Of a stretch of 64,000 bases of DNA, positions 45,191-55,250 are shown one piece after another. The notes under the pieces were generated by a model that made no database searches, had not been told where the DNA came from, and was given only the letters and a program-made list of their open reading frames with translations. How positions within the stretch are numbered: position 1 is the first letter of the stretch; each line of letters starts with the position of its first letter. This DNA is from Marivita sp. XM-24bin2 (GTDB lineage: Bacteria; Pseudomonadota; Alphaproteobacteria; Rhodobacterales; Rhodobacteraceae): contig QCWH01000011.1 of NCBI GenBank assembly GCA_003149565.1, positions 21,392-85,391 on the forward strand, given 5' to 3'. The translations under genes were made by a program, and so were the position numbers.

Positions 45191-46278
45191 CGTACCCAGC
45201 TTTGAACAACATCGTCACCGCTCTGACGCACTGACTTCAATGAAAAGCGAGGCGCTTCGGACAAGCGGTCCAACCCCAGTGCGCCAAGTGCGGGACGACC
45301 TTCCGCACCAATCACGACGCCGCCCATATGTAGATCAAGCCGATCCACGCAGTCGGATGAAAGCAGACTTGCAGCCAACTCTCCTCCGCCTTCGCAGAAA
45401 ACACTGGTCAGGCCCTGAGCACCAAGCACTTGCATCAAAGCAGGAATATCAACCTGACGCCCATGAAGCGGAATGCAGAGCAATTTCGCGCCCAATTCCT
45501 GCCACGCCAGACGAATATCCTCCGGCGCATCTTCGGCATGGCACAACCAGACAGGAACCCGGTCAAGCGTGCGGGCCAGATTGCCATCTATAGGCAGGTC
45601 CAACCGCCTGGACACAATGACCCGAACGGGTTGTTTTGGTATGTCGATCCCTCGCACGGTCAACAGCGGATCATCCGCACGTACGGTGCCAGCACCAACC
45701 ATGACCGCGTCATGGCGCGCTCTCAGATGATGAACATAGGCGCGGGTTTCCGGCCCTGTGATCCACTGGCTGTCACCGCTCGCAGTGGCGATCCGTCCAT
45801 CGAGACTGGTCGCGAGTTTGAGAGTGAGCAATGGTCTTCCGGTCTCGATTCGAAGGAAGAAACCAGCATGATCTTCGGCAGCTTCCTCAGCACAGACGCC
45901 AGTAATGACCTCGATCCCGGCGCTGCGCAGACGCTCGAAACCCTGACCTGACACGCGCGGATCACTGTCAGCAAAAGGCGCAACGACACGCGCAACTCCG
46001 GCCGCGACAAGTGCCTCCGCGCAGGGAGGAGTCTGACCGTGATGCGCGCAGGGTTCCAGTGTTACATAAGCCGTAGCGCCCTTCGCGGCCTGACCCGCCT
46101 GCAACAAGGCCACGGTTTCGGCATGCGGGCGACCGCCCGGCTGTGTCCAGCCTTCACCGATGACCGTATCGCCCTGGGCAATGACGCACCCAACCGCCGG
46201 GTTGGGCCAAGTGTTGCCCATCCCGTGTTGGCCCAGTTCCAACGCCCTGTGCATATGACGCACATCATCGGAGCGCAT
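45166..46278 (-). CDS. ribD: Bifunctional riboflavin deaminase / reductase
   Basis: 370 residues. The N-terminal deaminase has PNPAVGCVI, HAET and EPCAHHGQTPPC (zinc ligands). The C-terminal reductase has LATSLDGRIA and CEGGGELAASLL. It carries out steps two and three of riboflavin synthesis. It follows nrdR after 9 nt and overlaps the kpsC end by 25 nt on the opposite strand. Confidence 0.95.
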   Translation of the reverse strand: MRSDDVRHMHRALELGQHGMGNTWPNPAVGCVIAQGDTVIGEGWTQPGGRPHAETVALLQAGQAAKGATAYVTLEPCAHHGQTPPCAEALVAAGVARVVAPFADSDPRVSGQGFERLRSAGIEVITGVCAEEAAEDHAGFFLRIETGRPLLTLKLATSLDGRIATASGDSQWITGPETRAYVHHLRARHDAVMVGAGTVRADDPLLTVRGIDIPKQPVRVIVSRRLDLPIDGNLARTLDRVPVWLCHAEDAPEDIRLAWQELGAKLLCIPLHGRQVDIPALMQVLGAQGLTSVFCEGGGELAASLLSSDCVDRLDLHMGGVVIGAEGRPALGALGLDRLSEAPRFSLKSVRQSGDDVVQSWVRQRRQSQA

Positions 46279-46287
46279 GGCAGCCTA

Positions 46288-46767
46288 TCACTCTTCGGAT
46301 TTTGGTTTGTCTTTTTCGGACGGGCGCAACTCACTGACAAATTTGTCGAAATCGTCAGCTTCCTGGAAGTTCTTGTAGACGCTGGCAAAGCGTACATAGG
46401 CGACGGTGTCGATCCGGGCCAACGTCTCCATAACGATCTCGCCGATCTGTTTCGACGCGATGTCGGTTTCGCCCATGCTTTCCAGACGGCGCACGATGCC
46501 CGAGATCATCTGGTCGATCCGCTCGGGTTCGATCGGACGTTTCTGCATCGCCATGCGGATAGAACGTTCCAACTTGTCTCGATCAAAATCTTCACGTCGT
46601 CCGTTGGACTTGATCACTACAAGATCACGCAACTGCACCCGCTCATAGGTTGTGAAACGGCCGCCACAGGCCGGGCAAAAGCGCCTGCGCCGAATGGCCA
46701 CGTGATCTTCAGCCGGACGGCTGTCTTTGACCTGCGTGTCGATATTTCCACAAAACGGGCAGCGCAT
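46288..46767 (-). CDS. nrdR: Transcriptional repressor NrdR
   Basis: 159 residues. Zinc ribbon CPFCG ... [18 protein letters not shown], then the ATP-cone (about 49-139, [24 protein letters not shown]). NrdR represses ribonucleotide reductase genes when dATP is high. The start MRCPFCG at 46767 is universal. It heads the nrdR-ribD pair seen in many alphaproteobacteria. Confidence 0.96.
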   Translation of the reverse strand: MRCPFCGNIDTQVKDSRPAEDHVAIRRRRFCPACGGRFTTYERVQLRDLVVIKSNGRREDFDRDKLERSIRMAMQKRPIEPERIDQMISGIVRRLESMGETDIASKQIGEIVMETLARIDTVAYVRFASVYKNFQEADDFDKFVSELRPSEKDKPKSEE

Positions 46768-46819
46768 TGGCCGTCCCCCTTCTCTTCCGTCTCTGCCTCT
46801 GACTGTGGGTTTGCCCCAC

Positions 46820-46828
46820 TTATCCACA
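46820..46828 (+). promoter_or_regulatory. Single DnaA-box match upstream of nrdR
   Basis: TTATCCACA is an exact match to the strong DnaA box, 53 nt before the nrdR start. A single 9-mer can occur by chance; no cluster or AT-rich region is nearby, so this is not an origin. Confidence 0.3.
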
Positions 46829-46895
46829 GCCACTATAGGTCAGCCGCGAAGTTTTGGGTAGAGGGGAATTCAAGCCGCAAGCTGTGGTGGGATCA

Positions 46896-47300
46896 TCATG
46901 CCAAATGCGCAACAACACGACGGACATGCGGCGCGTTTCGGTGTTCGAACAGGTAAATACCCTGCCATGTCCCCAAAGCCATGCGGCCATTCGAGACCGG
47001 AATAGACAGGCTTACCGGAAGCAAGGCCGCTTTGATATGTCCGGGCATGTCATCTGGCCCCTCATAGGTGTGAGTAAGGTATGACATGGACGGATCGGTT
47101 GTCGGCGGCACCAAACGATGGAAGAACGCAGACAGGTCCGTCTTAACCTCTGGATCGGCATTTTCCTGGATCAACAGGCTTGCCGATGTGTGCTGAATGA
47201 AGAGGGTCACAAGACCATTTCCGTGAACCCAATCGGCGACCGTGCTTGTGAAGTCGTAGAGGCCCGGGCCGTCGGTATGAATTTGAAAGACTGTTTGCAT
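46896..47300 (-). CDS. YjbQ family protein (UPF0047)
   Basis: 134 residues. LFIQHTSASLLIQENADPEVKTDL and GTWQGIYLFEHR are the hallmarks of the YjbQ/UPF0047 family, sometimes annotated as secondary thiamine-phosphate synthase. The true role is unsettled. Stands alone between nrdR and the SDR gene; no operon partner. Confidence 0.92.
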   Translation of the reverse strand: MQTVFQIHTDGPGLYDFTSTVADWVHGNGLVTLFIQHTSASLLIQENADPEVKTDLSAFFHRLVPPTTDPSMSYLTHTYEGPDDMPGHIKAALLPVSLSIPVSNGRMALGTWQGIYLFEHRNAPHVRRVVAHLA

Positions 47301-47471
47301 GGTGACACAATACGCATGCAGCCTTTAAGGCCTATTCTTTTCTCCGATTGGAACTGACATTCCGAAAAAATCATGTGTGCGCTGAACCTGCACAGGTCTC
47401 AGACTTGGCGCTTTTTGCAACCGCGTTTCGAAAGCCTACCGGCGCATGCGGACTGATCTGATGCGGTCGAA

Positions 47472-47498
47472 GGAACCATGACCGTCCCCTTCCGCGTT
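47472..47498 (+). promoter_or_regulatory. Possible EcfG (general stress) promoter, off-spaced
   Basis: GGAAC (47472-47476) and CGTT (47495-47498) match the two halves of the alphaproteobacterial EcfG promoter, but the spacer is 18 nt instead of 16-17. It lies 38 nt before the SDR start. A weak call. Confidence 0.3.
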
Positions 47499-47535
47499 GG
47501 TGATCTGACACATCACACCAATTCAGAGGGCATTT

Positions 47536-48210
47536 ATGACAAGAAAAACTTTATTCATCACCGGTGCGTCCACTGGCATCGGCGAAGCAACCGCACGGAC
47601 CGCTGTGGAAGATGGCTGGAATGTTGGTCTTTTCGCACGCTCCGAAGACAAACTCGCCTCCTTGGCGGACGAACTGGGAGACTATGCCCTGGCGCTTCCG
47701 GGCGATGCGACCGATCTGTCTTCTCAGACCGATGCGCTTGCCAAACTTGCCGACCACTTCGGCTCGGTTGATGCGGCCTTTGCAAACGCGGGCACGGGAT
47801 TGAGCGCCTCAGGCACGGAAGCCGGAGATCCGGACGAATGGCAGATGATGATCCAATTGAACATTATGGGTCTTCTTTGGACAACCAAAGCTGCCATGCC
47901 CCATCTCAAGAAATCGCAGGGACATCTGCTGATGACAGGTTCTGCCGCTGGCCGCCGCCATATCAAAGGCTCGGTTTACGGAGCATCAAAATGGTTCGTG
48001 CACGGCTATGGCGGCAACATTGCAGAGGAGATGCGCGAATGGGGCGGACGCTGCACGGTCATTGCGCCGGGCATGGTCGACACGCCGTTCTTCGATGAGG
48101 CGAAGCCGGACAAGTTAAAGCCTGAAGACGTCGCCGGCGCAGTCGCATTTGCCCTGAACGCGGACCACCGCGCCACCATTCAGGAAGTATTCCTGATGCC
48201 AACGAACTGA
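47536..48210 (+). CDS. Short-chain dehydrogenase/reductase
   Basis: 224 residues, classical SDR fold: TGASTGIG (9-16), NAG in FANAGTG, catalytic Ser in MTGSAAG, Tyr-x-x-x-Lys in VYGASK and PGMVDTPFF. Substrate unknown. It lies 11 nt before a small hydrophilic gene and is probably in one transcript with it. GAGGGCATTT upstream of the ATG serves as ribosome-binding site. Confidence 0.9.
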   Translation: MTRKTLFITGASTGIGEATARTAVEDGWNVGLFARSEDKLASLADELGDYALALPGDATDLSSQTDALAKLADHFGSVDAAFANAGTGLSASGTEAGDPDEWQMMIQLNIMGLLWTTKAAMPHLKKSQGHLLMTGSAAGRRHIKGSVYGASKWFVHGYGGNIAEEMREWGGRCTVIAPGMVDTPFFDEAKPDKLKPEDVAGAVAFALNADHRATIQEVFLMPTN

Positions 48211-48221
48211 GGGAGACAAGC

Positions 48222-48419
48222 ATGCCTAGCAACAACGACGATCCAAACACCGGTCCCGGTACAACGTCAGATCCCAATCAGGCCGATCGCACGGGATTTC
48301 CTTGGAAAGACAAATTCAAGGATGTTCCTGAACAGTCCGATGGACCCAAACAAACCAATCCGGACCCAAATGCCGGTCCCGGCACAACGAATGATCCCAA
48401 TCAGGCGGATCGTACGTGA
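48222..48419 (+). CDS. Small disordered protein with an internal duplication
   Basis: 65 residues, entirely hydrophilic, rich in Asp, Asn, Pro, Gly and Thr. An 18-residue segment occurs twice: DPNTGPGTTSDPNQADRT (residues 7-24) and the same with two substitutions at the C terminus (48-65). Between them is WKDKFKDVPEQSDGPKQT. GGGAGAC precedes the ATG and an intrinsic terminator follows the stop. No family is recognised; composition resembles small stress-linked disordered proteins (inference). Confidence 0.72.
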   Translation: MPSNNDDPNTGPGTTSDPNQADRTGFPWKDKFKDVPEQSDGPKQTNPDPNAGPGTTNDPNQADRT

Positions 48420-48427
48420 AGAAAAGA

Positions 48428-48459
48428 AAGACGCGCCAAGAATGGCGCGTCTTCTTCTT
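48428..48459. terminator. Intrinsic terminator after the small disordered protein
   Basis: AAGACGCGCCA pairs with TGGCGCGTCTT around AGAA, followed by CTTCTT. It starts 9 nt after the stop; its right end touches the stop of the convergent small gene. Confidence 0.85.
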
Positions 48460-48622
48460 ACGACCCAGCCAAACTGGTGACGACTATCGTGCCGCTCTCA
48501 GGCTGCGACAGGATTGAGTTCACGAGGTCTCCGGCCGCTAAAGGCTGCGAAACGTTCGGGTCGGGATAGGCCACAGCGGCAACTGGCAAGAGTACAAGAA
48601 GGGCAATAACTGTGTGTTTCAT
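48458..48622 (-). CDS. Small secreted protein of 54 residues
   Basis: 54 codons from ATG, with AAAGGA 9 nt upstream on the minus strand. A clear signal peptide, MKHTVIALLVLLPVAAVA, is followed by a 36-residue mature part, including YPDPNVSQPLAAGDLVNSI. No family is recognised and no cysteine is present. It is convergent with the disordered-protein gene. It is below usual gene-finder length limits; signal peptide plus ribosome-binding site are the evidence. Confidence 0.62.
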   Translation of the reverse strand: MKHTVIALLVLLPVAAVAYPDPNVSQPLAAGDLVNSILSQPESGTIVVTSLAGS

Positions 48623-48737
48623 GTGAGCGTCCTTTCATGACGCACACATGTGCATTGGCGCGTTGCAGAAAAATGCACAAAAGCGCAGAAACAGTGTGCA
48701 CGCAAAACCGCGTGACTTCAGCGTGAGACAGGGCAGC

Positions 48738-49019
48738 CTAGCTGAAGATGCTGTCACCCTGCTGATCGACAAGCATCCTGGCTTTGTCGAGTGACGCTTT
48801 GCAAGCGTCATCAAAGCTTTGCAACGTGTCGGCCCGCATCATGAAATGCGATTTGAGCTCGCCATTGATCTCTTTCTCAATCCGGGCCCCTATGCGCCAA
48901 GTGCCGCCATCTTTCACCGGCTCGGCGAAAATGGTGTACCCATTATGGGTTTCTGCCGGGGTGGATGGCGACGCGGTGTCACCACCACCGCCGCCAAAGA
49001 GTTTTTTGAGAAATGACAT
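48738..49019 (-). CDS. HlyU family protein
   Basis: 93 residues. MSFLKKLFGGGGG at the start and WRIGARIEKEINGELKSHFMMRADTLQSFDDACKASLDKARMLVDQQGDSIF match the HlyU family (Pfam HlyU), which was named after a Vibrio regulator but is mostly uncharacterised. It starts 3 nt after the rpoD stop, so it is probably made from the rpoD transcript. Confidence 0.87.
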   Translation of the reverse strand: MSFLKKLFGGGGGDTASPSTPAETHNGYTIFAEPVKDGGTWRIGARIEKEINGELKSHFMMRADTLQSFDDACKASLDKARMLVDQQGDSIFS

Positions 49020-49022
49020 CGC

Positions 49023-51011
<1,989 letters not shown>

Positions 51012-51123
51012 AGATGCTCCTGTCGAGGCGGGGCGATTCGATTGACCCGAATCAATAGCGCGAATTGGTGATTCGCACACCCGTTTACCCTGTTTCGTTT
51101 ACGCTTTCCTTAGCAAAACACCG

Positions 51124-53070
51124 TTAACTCCGGGGTTTCTCGAAGCGAATGGTTTCCATCAAAGCAGCAAATGCGCTGCGTTCTTCTCGATTTATAGGGG
51201 CCCCGTTCGGGCCAAGATCATATTCAGCCTTGTCTTCGGACTGTGCGCGTTGCGCCAATTGCCGCGCCGCCGCGGCCTGACCCAAGCGCCAAGTCAGCGT
51301 TTCGTCTGCAGGGCCGTTCAGGTCTTCGGCGGCTTCAGCGATTTCTGCGTTCAATCCAACAACTGCCTCCAGCTTCGCAAGCTCTTCCGCAATGGTCAGA
51401 CGGGCCAACTCCCGATCCCCGGGCTTGCGCACACATGGCGTAATCGCGACATGGCGTGCGCGACACAGCTTTTCAAGGGCTGGCTCACCCAAAGCATCGT
51501 CTACAGCGCCCTGAACCGTTTCGACTGCTTCTGTAGCATGCTGAAGAAGACATTGCCGGATGACCGCATGATCTGGGTCACCGCACGACATCTCCTCGAT
51601 CTGCGATTCAAACTCGGAGATAAGGTCTGGAGTTGTGATCAATGCGGCCAGGATCACAGCCTCACGCAAACGGACCTCAACATCTCTGCCCCCCGCGACC
51701 AGCAAGGAAGCCCGTGTGCCTTCTGCCGGCTTGGCCATCTGCGATGACATGAACCGTCGCGACGGAGCGCGGTTGGATTTGGCAGGCGCACGGAAAAGGT
51801 CCCATCGGAGGCGTTTGATTTCTTCTCCATAATGGCTGCGCAGAGACGGATCCTGAATTTGCTTGATCCGATCACGCAGCGTCTTGTCGAGGGCTGCTTT
51901 GCGCTCCGGACTGTCGAACACACGCCCTTCAGTTTCCCGGCGCCACAAAAGGTGCACCATCGGCTGCGCCGTATCCAACAACGCGCGCATCGCTTCGCGG
52001 CCTTCGGACCGGATCAAGTCATCCGGGTCCTGCCCTTCGGGCAACAAGACAAATCGCAAAGACTTGCCCGCCTCCAAAAGCGGCAACGCCGTGTCGATCA
52101 CACGGTAGGCAGCATTCAATCCCGCCTTGTCGCCATCCAAAGCCATGATTGGCTCGTCCGTGATACGCCACAGCATCTGCAACTGCGTTTCGGTCACAGC
52201 CGTTCCAAGCGGTGCAACCGCAGCCTCAAAACCGCCCGAAGCCAAGGCGATCACGTCCATATAGCCTTCGGCAACGATCAGTGGCTGACCTTTGCCAGCC
52301 GCCTCCCGGGCTGGGGCCTGATTGTAAAGAGTGCGACTTTTGTCAAAAAGAGGTGTTTCCGGGCTATTGAGATATTTCGCGTTATCATTGGGATCCATTG
52401 CCCGCCCACCAAAGGCAATCGCACGCCCGCGCGCATCCCGGATCGGGAACATGATCCGGTTTCGAAACGTGTCATACGGTTTTCCACCTTTTTGCGACGG
52501 CTTGGCAAGTCCGACCTCAATGATCTTGTCAGGGGCAATGCCCTGTCCCGTCAGATAGTCCCAGAGCGTTTGCCAACCGGGCGGCGCAAAACCGATATCG
52601 AAACTGTCCTGCGTTGCCTCGTCCAATCCGCGGCGTACCAGATAATCCCGCGCTTCCGCGCCAGCGCCGCCGCGCAATTGCAGTCGGAAGAACCGAACCG
52701 CAGTCTCCATGACCTTTATCAGCTCAGTACGGTGATCTGCCTTCTCCTGCGCCTTGGGATCGCGTGCGGGCATCTGCATCCCTGCCTCACCGGCAAGTAT
52801 TTCGACCGCTTCCATAAAGCCCACATTTTCGGTTTCGCGGACAAAGGAAATCGCATCGCCTTTGGCGTGACAGCCGAAACAATAATAATAGCCTTTGCGG
52901 TCATCGACGTGGAAACTGGCCGACTTTTCCTGATGGAACGGGCACGGCGCCCACATGTCCCCCTTGGCCTGGTTGGACTTGCGCGTGTCCCAAAGCACCT
53001 TGCGCCCGACCACCTGAGACAGGCTCGTTCGCGTGCGCAGTTCGTCCAAAAAATTGGGTGGCAGGCTCAT
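51124..53070 (-). CDS. dnaG: DNA primase
   Basis: 648 residues. N-terminal zinc finger CPFHQEKSASFHVDDRKGYYYCFGCHAKGD, TOPRIM core with VAEGYMDVIAL and ALDGDKAG, and a C-terminal helicase-interaction region. It makes primers for replication. The ATG at 53070 (MSLPPNFLDELRTR) is used; a TTG two codons upstream is less likely. rpoD follows after 112 nt. Confidence 0.97.
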   Translation of the reverse strand: MSLPPNFLDELRTRTSLSQVVGRKVLWDTRKSNQAKGDMWAPCPFHQEKSASFHVDDRKGYYYCFGCHAKGDAISFVRETENVGFMEAVEILAGEAGMQMPARDPKAQEKADHRTELIKVMETAVRFFRLQLRGGAGAEARDYLVRRGLDEATQDSFDIGFAPPGWQTLWDYLTGQGIAPDKIIEVGLAKPSQKGGKPYDTFRNRIMFPIRDARGRAIAFGGRAMDPNDNAKYLNSPETPLFDKSRTLYNQAPAREAAGKGQPLIVAEGYMDVIALASGGFEAAVAPLGTAVTETQLQMLWRITDEPIMALDGDKAGLNAAYRVIDTALPLLEAGKSLRFVLLPEGQDPDDLIRSEGREAMRALLDTAQPMVHLLWRRETEGRVFDSPERKAALDKTLRDRIKQIQDPSLRSHYGEEIKRLRWDLFRAPAKSNRAPSRRFMSSQMAKPAEGTRASLLVAGGRDVEVRLREAVILAALITTPDLISEFESQIEEMSCGDPDHAVIRQCLLQHATEAVETVQGAVDDALGEPALEKLCRARHVAITPCVRKPGDRELARLTIAEELAKLEAVVGLNAEIAEAAEDLNGPADETLTWRLGQAAAARQLAQRAQSEDKAEYDLGPNGAPINREERSAFAALMETIRFEKPRS

Positions 53071-53145
53071 GCTCAAAATATCGGGTGTAGACGACCAAGA
53101 GTCCAGTGGGCGGGCGATTTAACTACCCCCAAGAGGGCTCGCGTG

Positions 53146-53448
53146 CTATTGCGACAGACATGTTTGATAGACCATGTTACTGACTTCTGGACTAAGTTGC
53201 TCTTCCGGTAATGAATAGATCCAGTCGACCAGTTGCACGGCAAGAACTTCGTCGGTCTTCGACATATCTGGGATGGTGCGCAGGACCCTCCGTTCGGCGC
53301 GCCGTGCGTTGGAGCCGTTTTTGCGTTCCGTCATGATATTTGTGGCGACTTGGCCGAACTTGCGACACTCGGCTTCTTTGTCCTGCGCCACTGCTGGCAC
53401 AGACAGACTGAACATCAAGGCAGCAGAGGCAAGCATTCTACGGATCAT
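53146..53448 (-). CDS. Small exported protein, function unknown
   Basis: 100 residues. Signal peptide MIRRMLASAALMFSLSVPAVA, then a helical mature part, AECRKFGQVATNIMTERKNGSNARRAERRVLRTIP, and a C-terminal YQTCLSQ. Two cysteines (near the mature start and the end) could form a disulfide. GAGAGGA lies upstream of the ATG. No named family. It stands between dnaG and gdh. Confidence 0.75.
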   Translation of the reverse strand: MIRRMLASAALMFSLSVPAVAQDKEAECRKFGQVATNIMTERKNGSNARRAERRVLRTIPDMSKTDEVLAVQLVDWIYSLPEEQLSPEVSNMVYQTCLSQ

Positions 53449-53515
53449 GGCGTCCTCTCGGTTTGGCCGGGTCAGATGCGGAACACCTAGCCCAGCCAAA
53501 CCATAAAGTCACCCG

Positions 53516-54952
53516 TCAGAGGCCTTTCGCCCGGTAGCTGGACGCGACCTTTTCAATCGACACGATATACGCTGCTGTCCGGAGATCGTGAACATCTTCA
53601 CGGGCGTGCCAAACCTCGCGCATGGACTGATAGGCGATCCGCATAGTGTCATCGAGGCCCGAACGCACCAGTTCGAGTTCATCGGCACCACGCAGATAGC
53701 GGTATTTGAAATCCGGAGACATGGACCAACGGTCTCCCAGCATATCATCAAGCCGTTGCAACTCATCAATGACCAGTTGGTGCCGCGCCTCTTCCTGACG
53801 GCGCTGCATCCGACCGAAGCGGATATGACTGAGGTTCTTGACCCATTCGAAATACGACACTGTCACACCACCGGCATTGGCATACATGTCGGGAATAATG
53901 ACGGTGCCTTTCGCCCGGAGGATATCATCGGCTCCGGCAGTGATAGGCCCATTCGCAGCCTCGATAATCAATGGCGCCTTGATGCGGTTCGCGTTGCGGA
54001 GGTTGATCACACCTTCCAGTGCTGCTGGGATAAGGATGTCACAGTCCGATTCAAGAACCTCAGGGCCCTCGGCTGTATGCCGCGCATCCGGATATCCGGT
54101 GACACCACCATGCTTAATAATCCATTCGCGCACCGCGTCCACGTCAAGGCCACTCTCGCTGAACAGCGCGCCGTCGCGTTCGATAATCCCGACGATCTTG
54201 CAACCATCTTCAGAACCAAGGAATTTCGCCGCGTGATAACCCACATTCCCCAAACCCTGGACGACAACTTTCTTGCCATCCAAACTACCTGACAGTCCCG
54301 CAGCTTTGACATCTTCAGGATGACGAAAAAACTCGCGCAGCGCATATTGCACGCCCCGACCGGTTGCCTCCACACGGCCAGCAATACCACCATTATTGAT
54401 CGGCTTGCCCGTCACACAGGCGCGCGCATTGATGTCAGTGGTGTTCATCCGCGCGTATTGATCTGCGATCCATGACATTTCACGTTCGCCTGTACCCATA
54501 TCCGGGGCTGGCACATTTTGTGCGGGATGGATGAGGTCGCGCTTAGCCAGTTCATAGGCAAACCGGCGGGTGATCTGTTCCATCTCGTACTCGTCGTAGT
54601 CACGCGGGTCGATACAAAGACCACCCTTTGACCCGCCGAAAGGCGCCTCTACAAGGGCACACTTATAGGTCATGAGTGCGGCCAGCGCTTCCACCTCGTC
54701 CTGATTGACCGAAAGCGCAAAGCGGATGCCACCCTTGACCGGTTCCATATGCTCGGAATGAACGGAACGATAGCCTGTGAACGTCTTGATCTGCCCTCGG
54801 AGGCGCACCCCAAACCGAACGGTATAGGTCGCATTGCAAACGCGAATCTTTTCCTCCAGGCCAGGTGGAAGATCCATCAGCGCAACAGCGCGATTGAACA
54901 TCAGATCCACTGACTCACGAAATGTCGGTTCATCGGCTGGTATTGTGCTCAT
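53516..54952 (-). CDS. Glu/Leu/Phe/Val family dehydrogenase (glutamate dehydrogenase)
   Basis: 478 residues. Substrate lysines in PVKGGIRF and MTYKCALVEAPFGGSKGGL, catalytic-site PAPDMGTGEREMSWI, and the Rossmann motif VVVQGLGNVGYHAAK. It is the hexameric-type NAD(P)-dependent glutamate dehydrogenase; the cofactor cannot be fixed by eye. C-terminal extension of ~60 residues is typical of the alphaproteobacterial form. Confidence 0.94.
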   Translation of the reverse strand: MSTIPADEPTFRESVDLMFNRAVALMDLPPGLEEKIRVCNATYTVRFGVRLRGQIKTFTGYRSVHSEHMEPVKGGIRFALSVNQDEVEALAALMTYKCALVEAPFGGSKGGLCIDPRDYDEYEMEQITRRFAYELAKRDLIHPAQNVPAPDMGTGEREMSWIADQYARMNTTDINARACVTGKPINNGGIAGRVEATGRGVQYALREFFRHPEDVKAAGLSGSLDGKKVVVQGLGNVGYHAAKFLGSEDGCKIVGIIERDGALFSESGLDVDAVREWIIKHGGVTGYPDARHTAEGPEVLESDCDILIPAALEGVINLRNANRIKAPLIIEAANGPITAGADDILRAKGTVIIPDMYANAGGVTVSYFEWVKNLSHIRFGRMQRRQEEARHQLVIDELQRLDDMLGDRWSMSPDFKYRYLRGADELELVRSGLDDTMRIAYQSMREVWHAREDVHDLRTAAYIVSIEKVASSYRAKGL

Positions 54953-55152
54953 CTGTCCCTCCCAAGGCTGTAGTCATTTCGTTCTGTTATTCCACCAGCC
55001 TATGACAGCTTGGTTAATTTGATAACGCTTTATCTGAAACACCGGTTAGCGGACGAAGTGCTCAAATCTCAGGGACTGTTTCACCTTGGGCATCAATAAG
55101 GCTCCCACAGACTGAATTATCCATAAAAAACAATGCACTCCATATTTTCTTC

Positions 55153-55202
55153 ATATTTGGAGCCGCAATCCCGCCGTCTTTCGCCTTCAGATCTCCAAAT
55201 AT
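55153..55202. promoter_or_regulatory. 10-bp perfect inverted repeat in the tad leader
   Basis: ATATTTGGAG (55153-55162) and CTCCAAATAT (55193-55202), 30 nt apart, ending 48 nt before the TadG start. It lies in the 298-nt gap between gdh and tadG, where no gene is seen. It could be an RNA stem or a looping operator. Confidence 0.45.
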
Positions 55203-55250
55203 CTAAGTGGGGTGTCAGACCGTCCTTAATGGGCGGGAAAGAGGTAACAA

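Noticed and set aside
48498..48701. 67-codon minus-strand frame near the small secreted gene
   Set aside because: It overlaps the 54-codon secreted protein in another frame and lacks its signal peptide and ribosome-binding site.
51832..53211. 459-codon frame on the plus strand across dnaG
   Set aside because: Mirror frame of a GC-rich gene; dnaG on the minus strand is complete with zinc finger and TOPRIM motifs.
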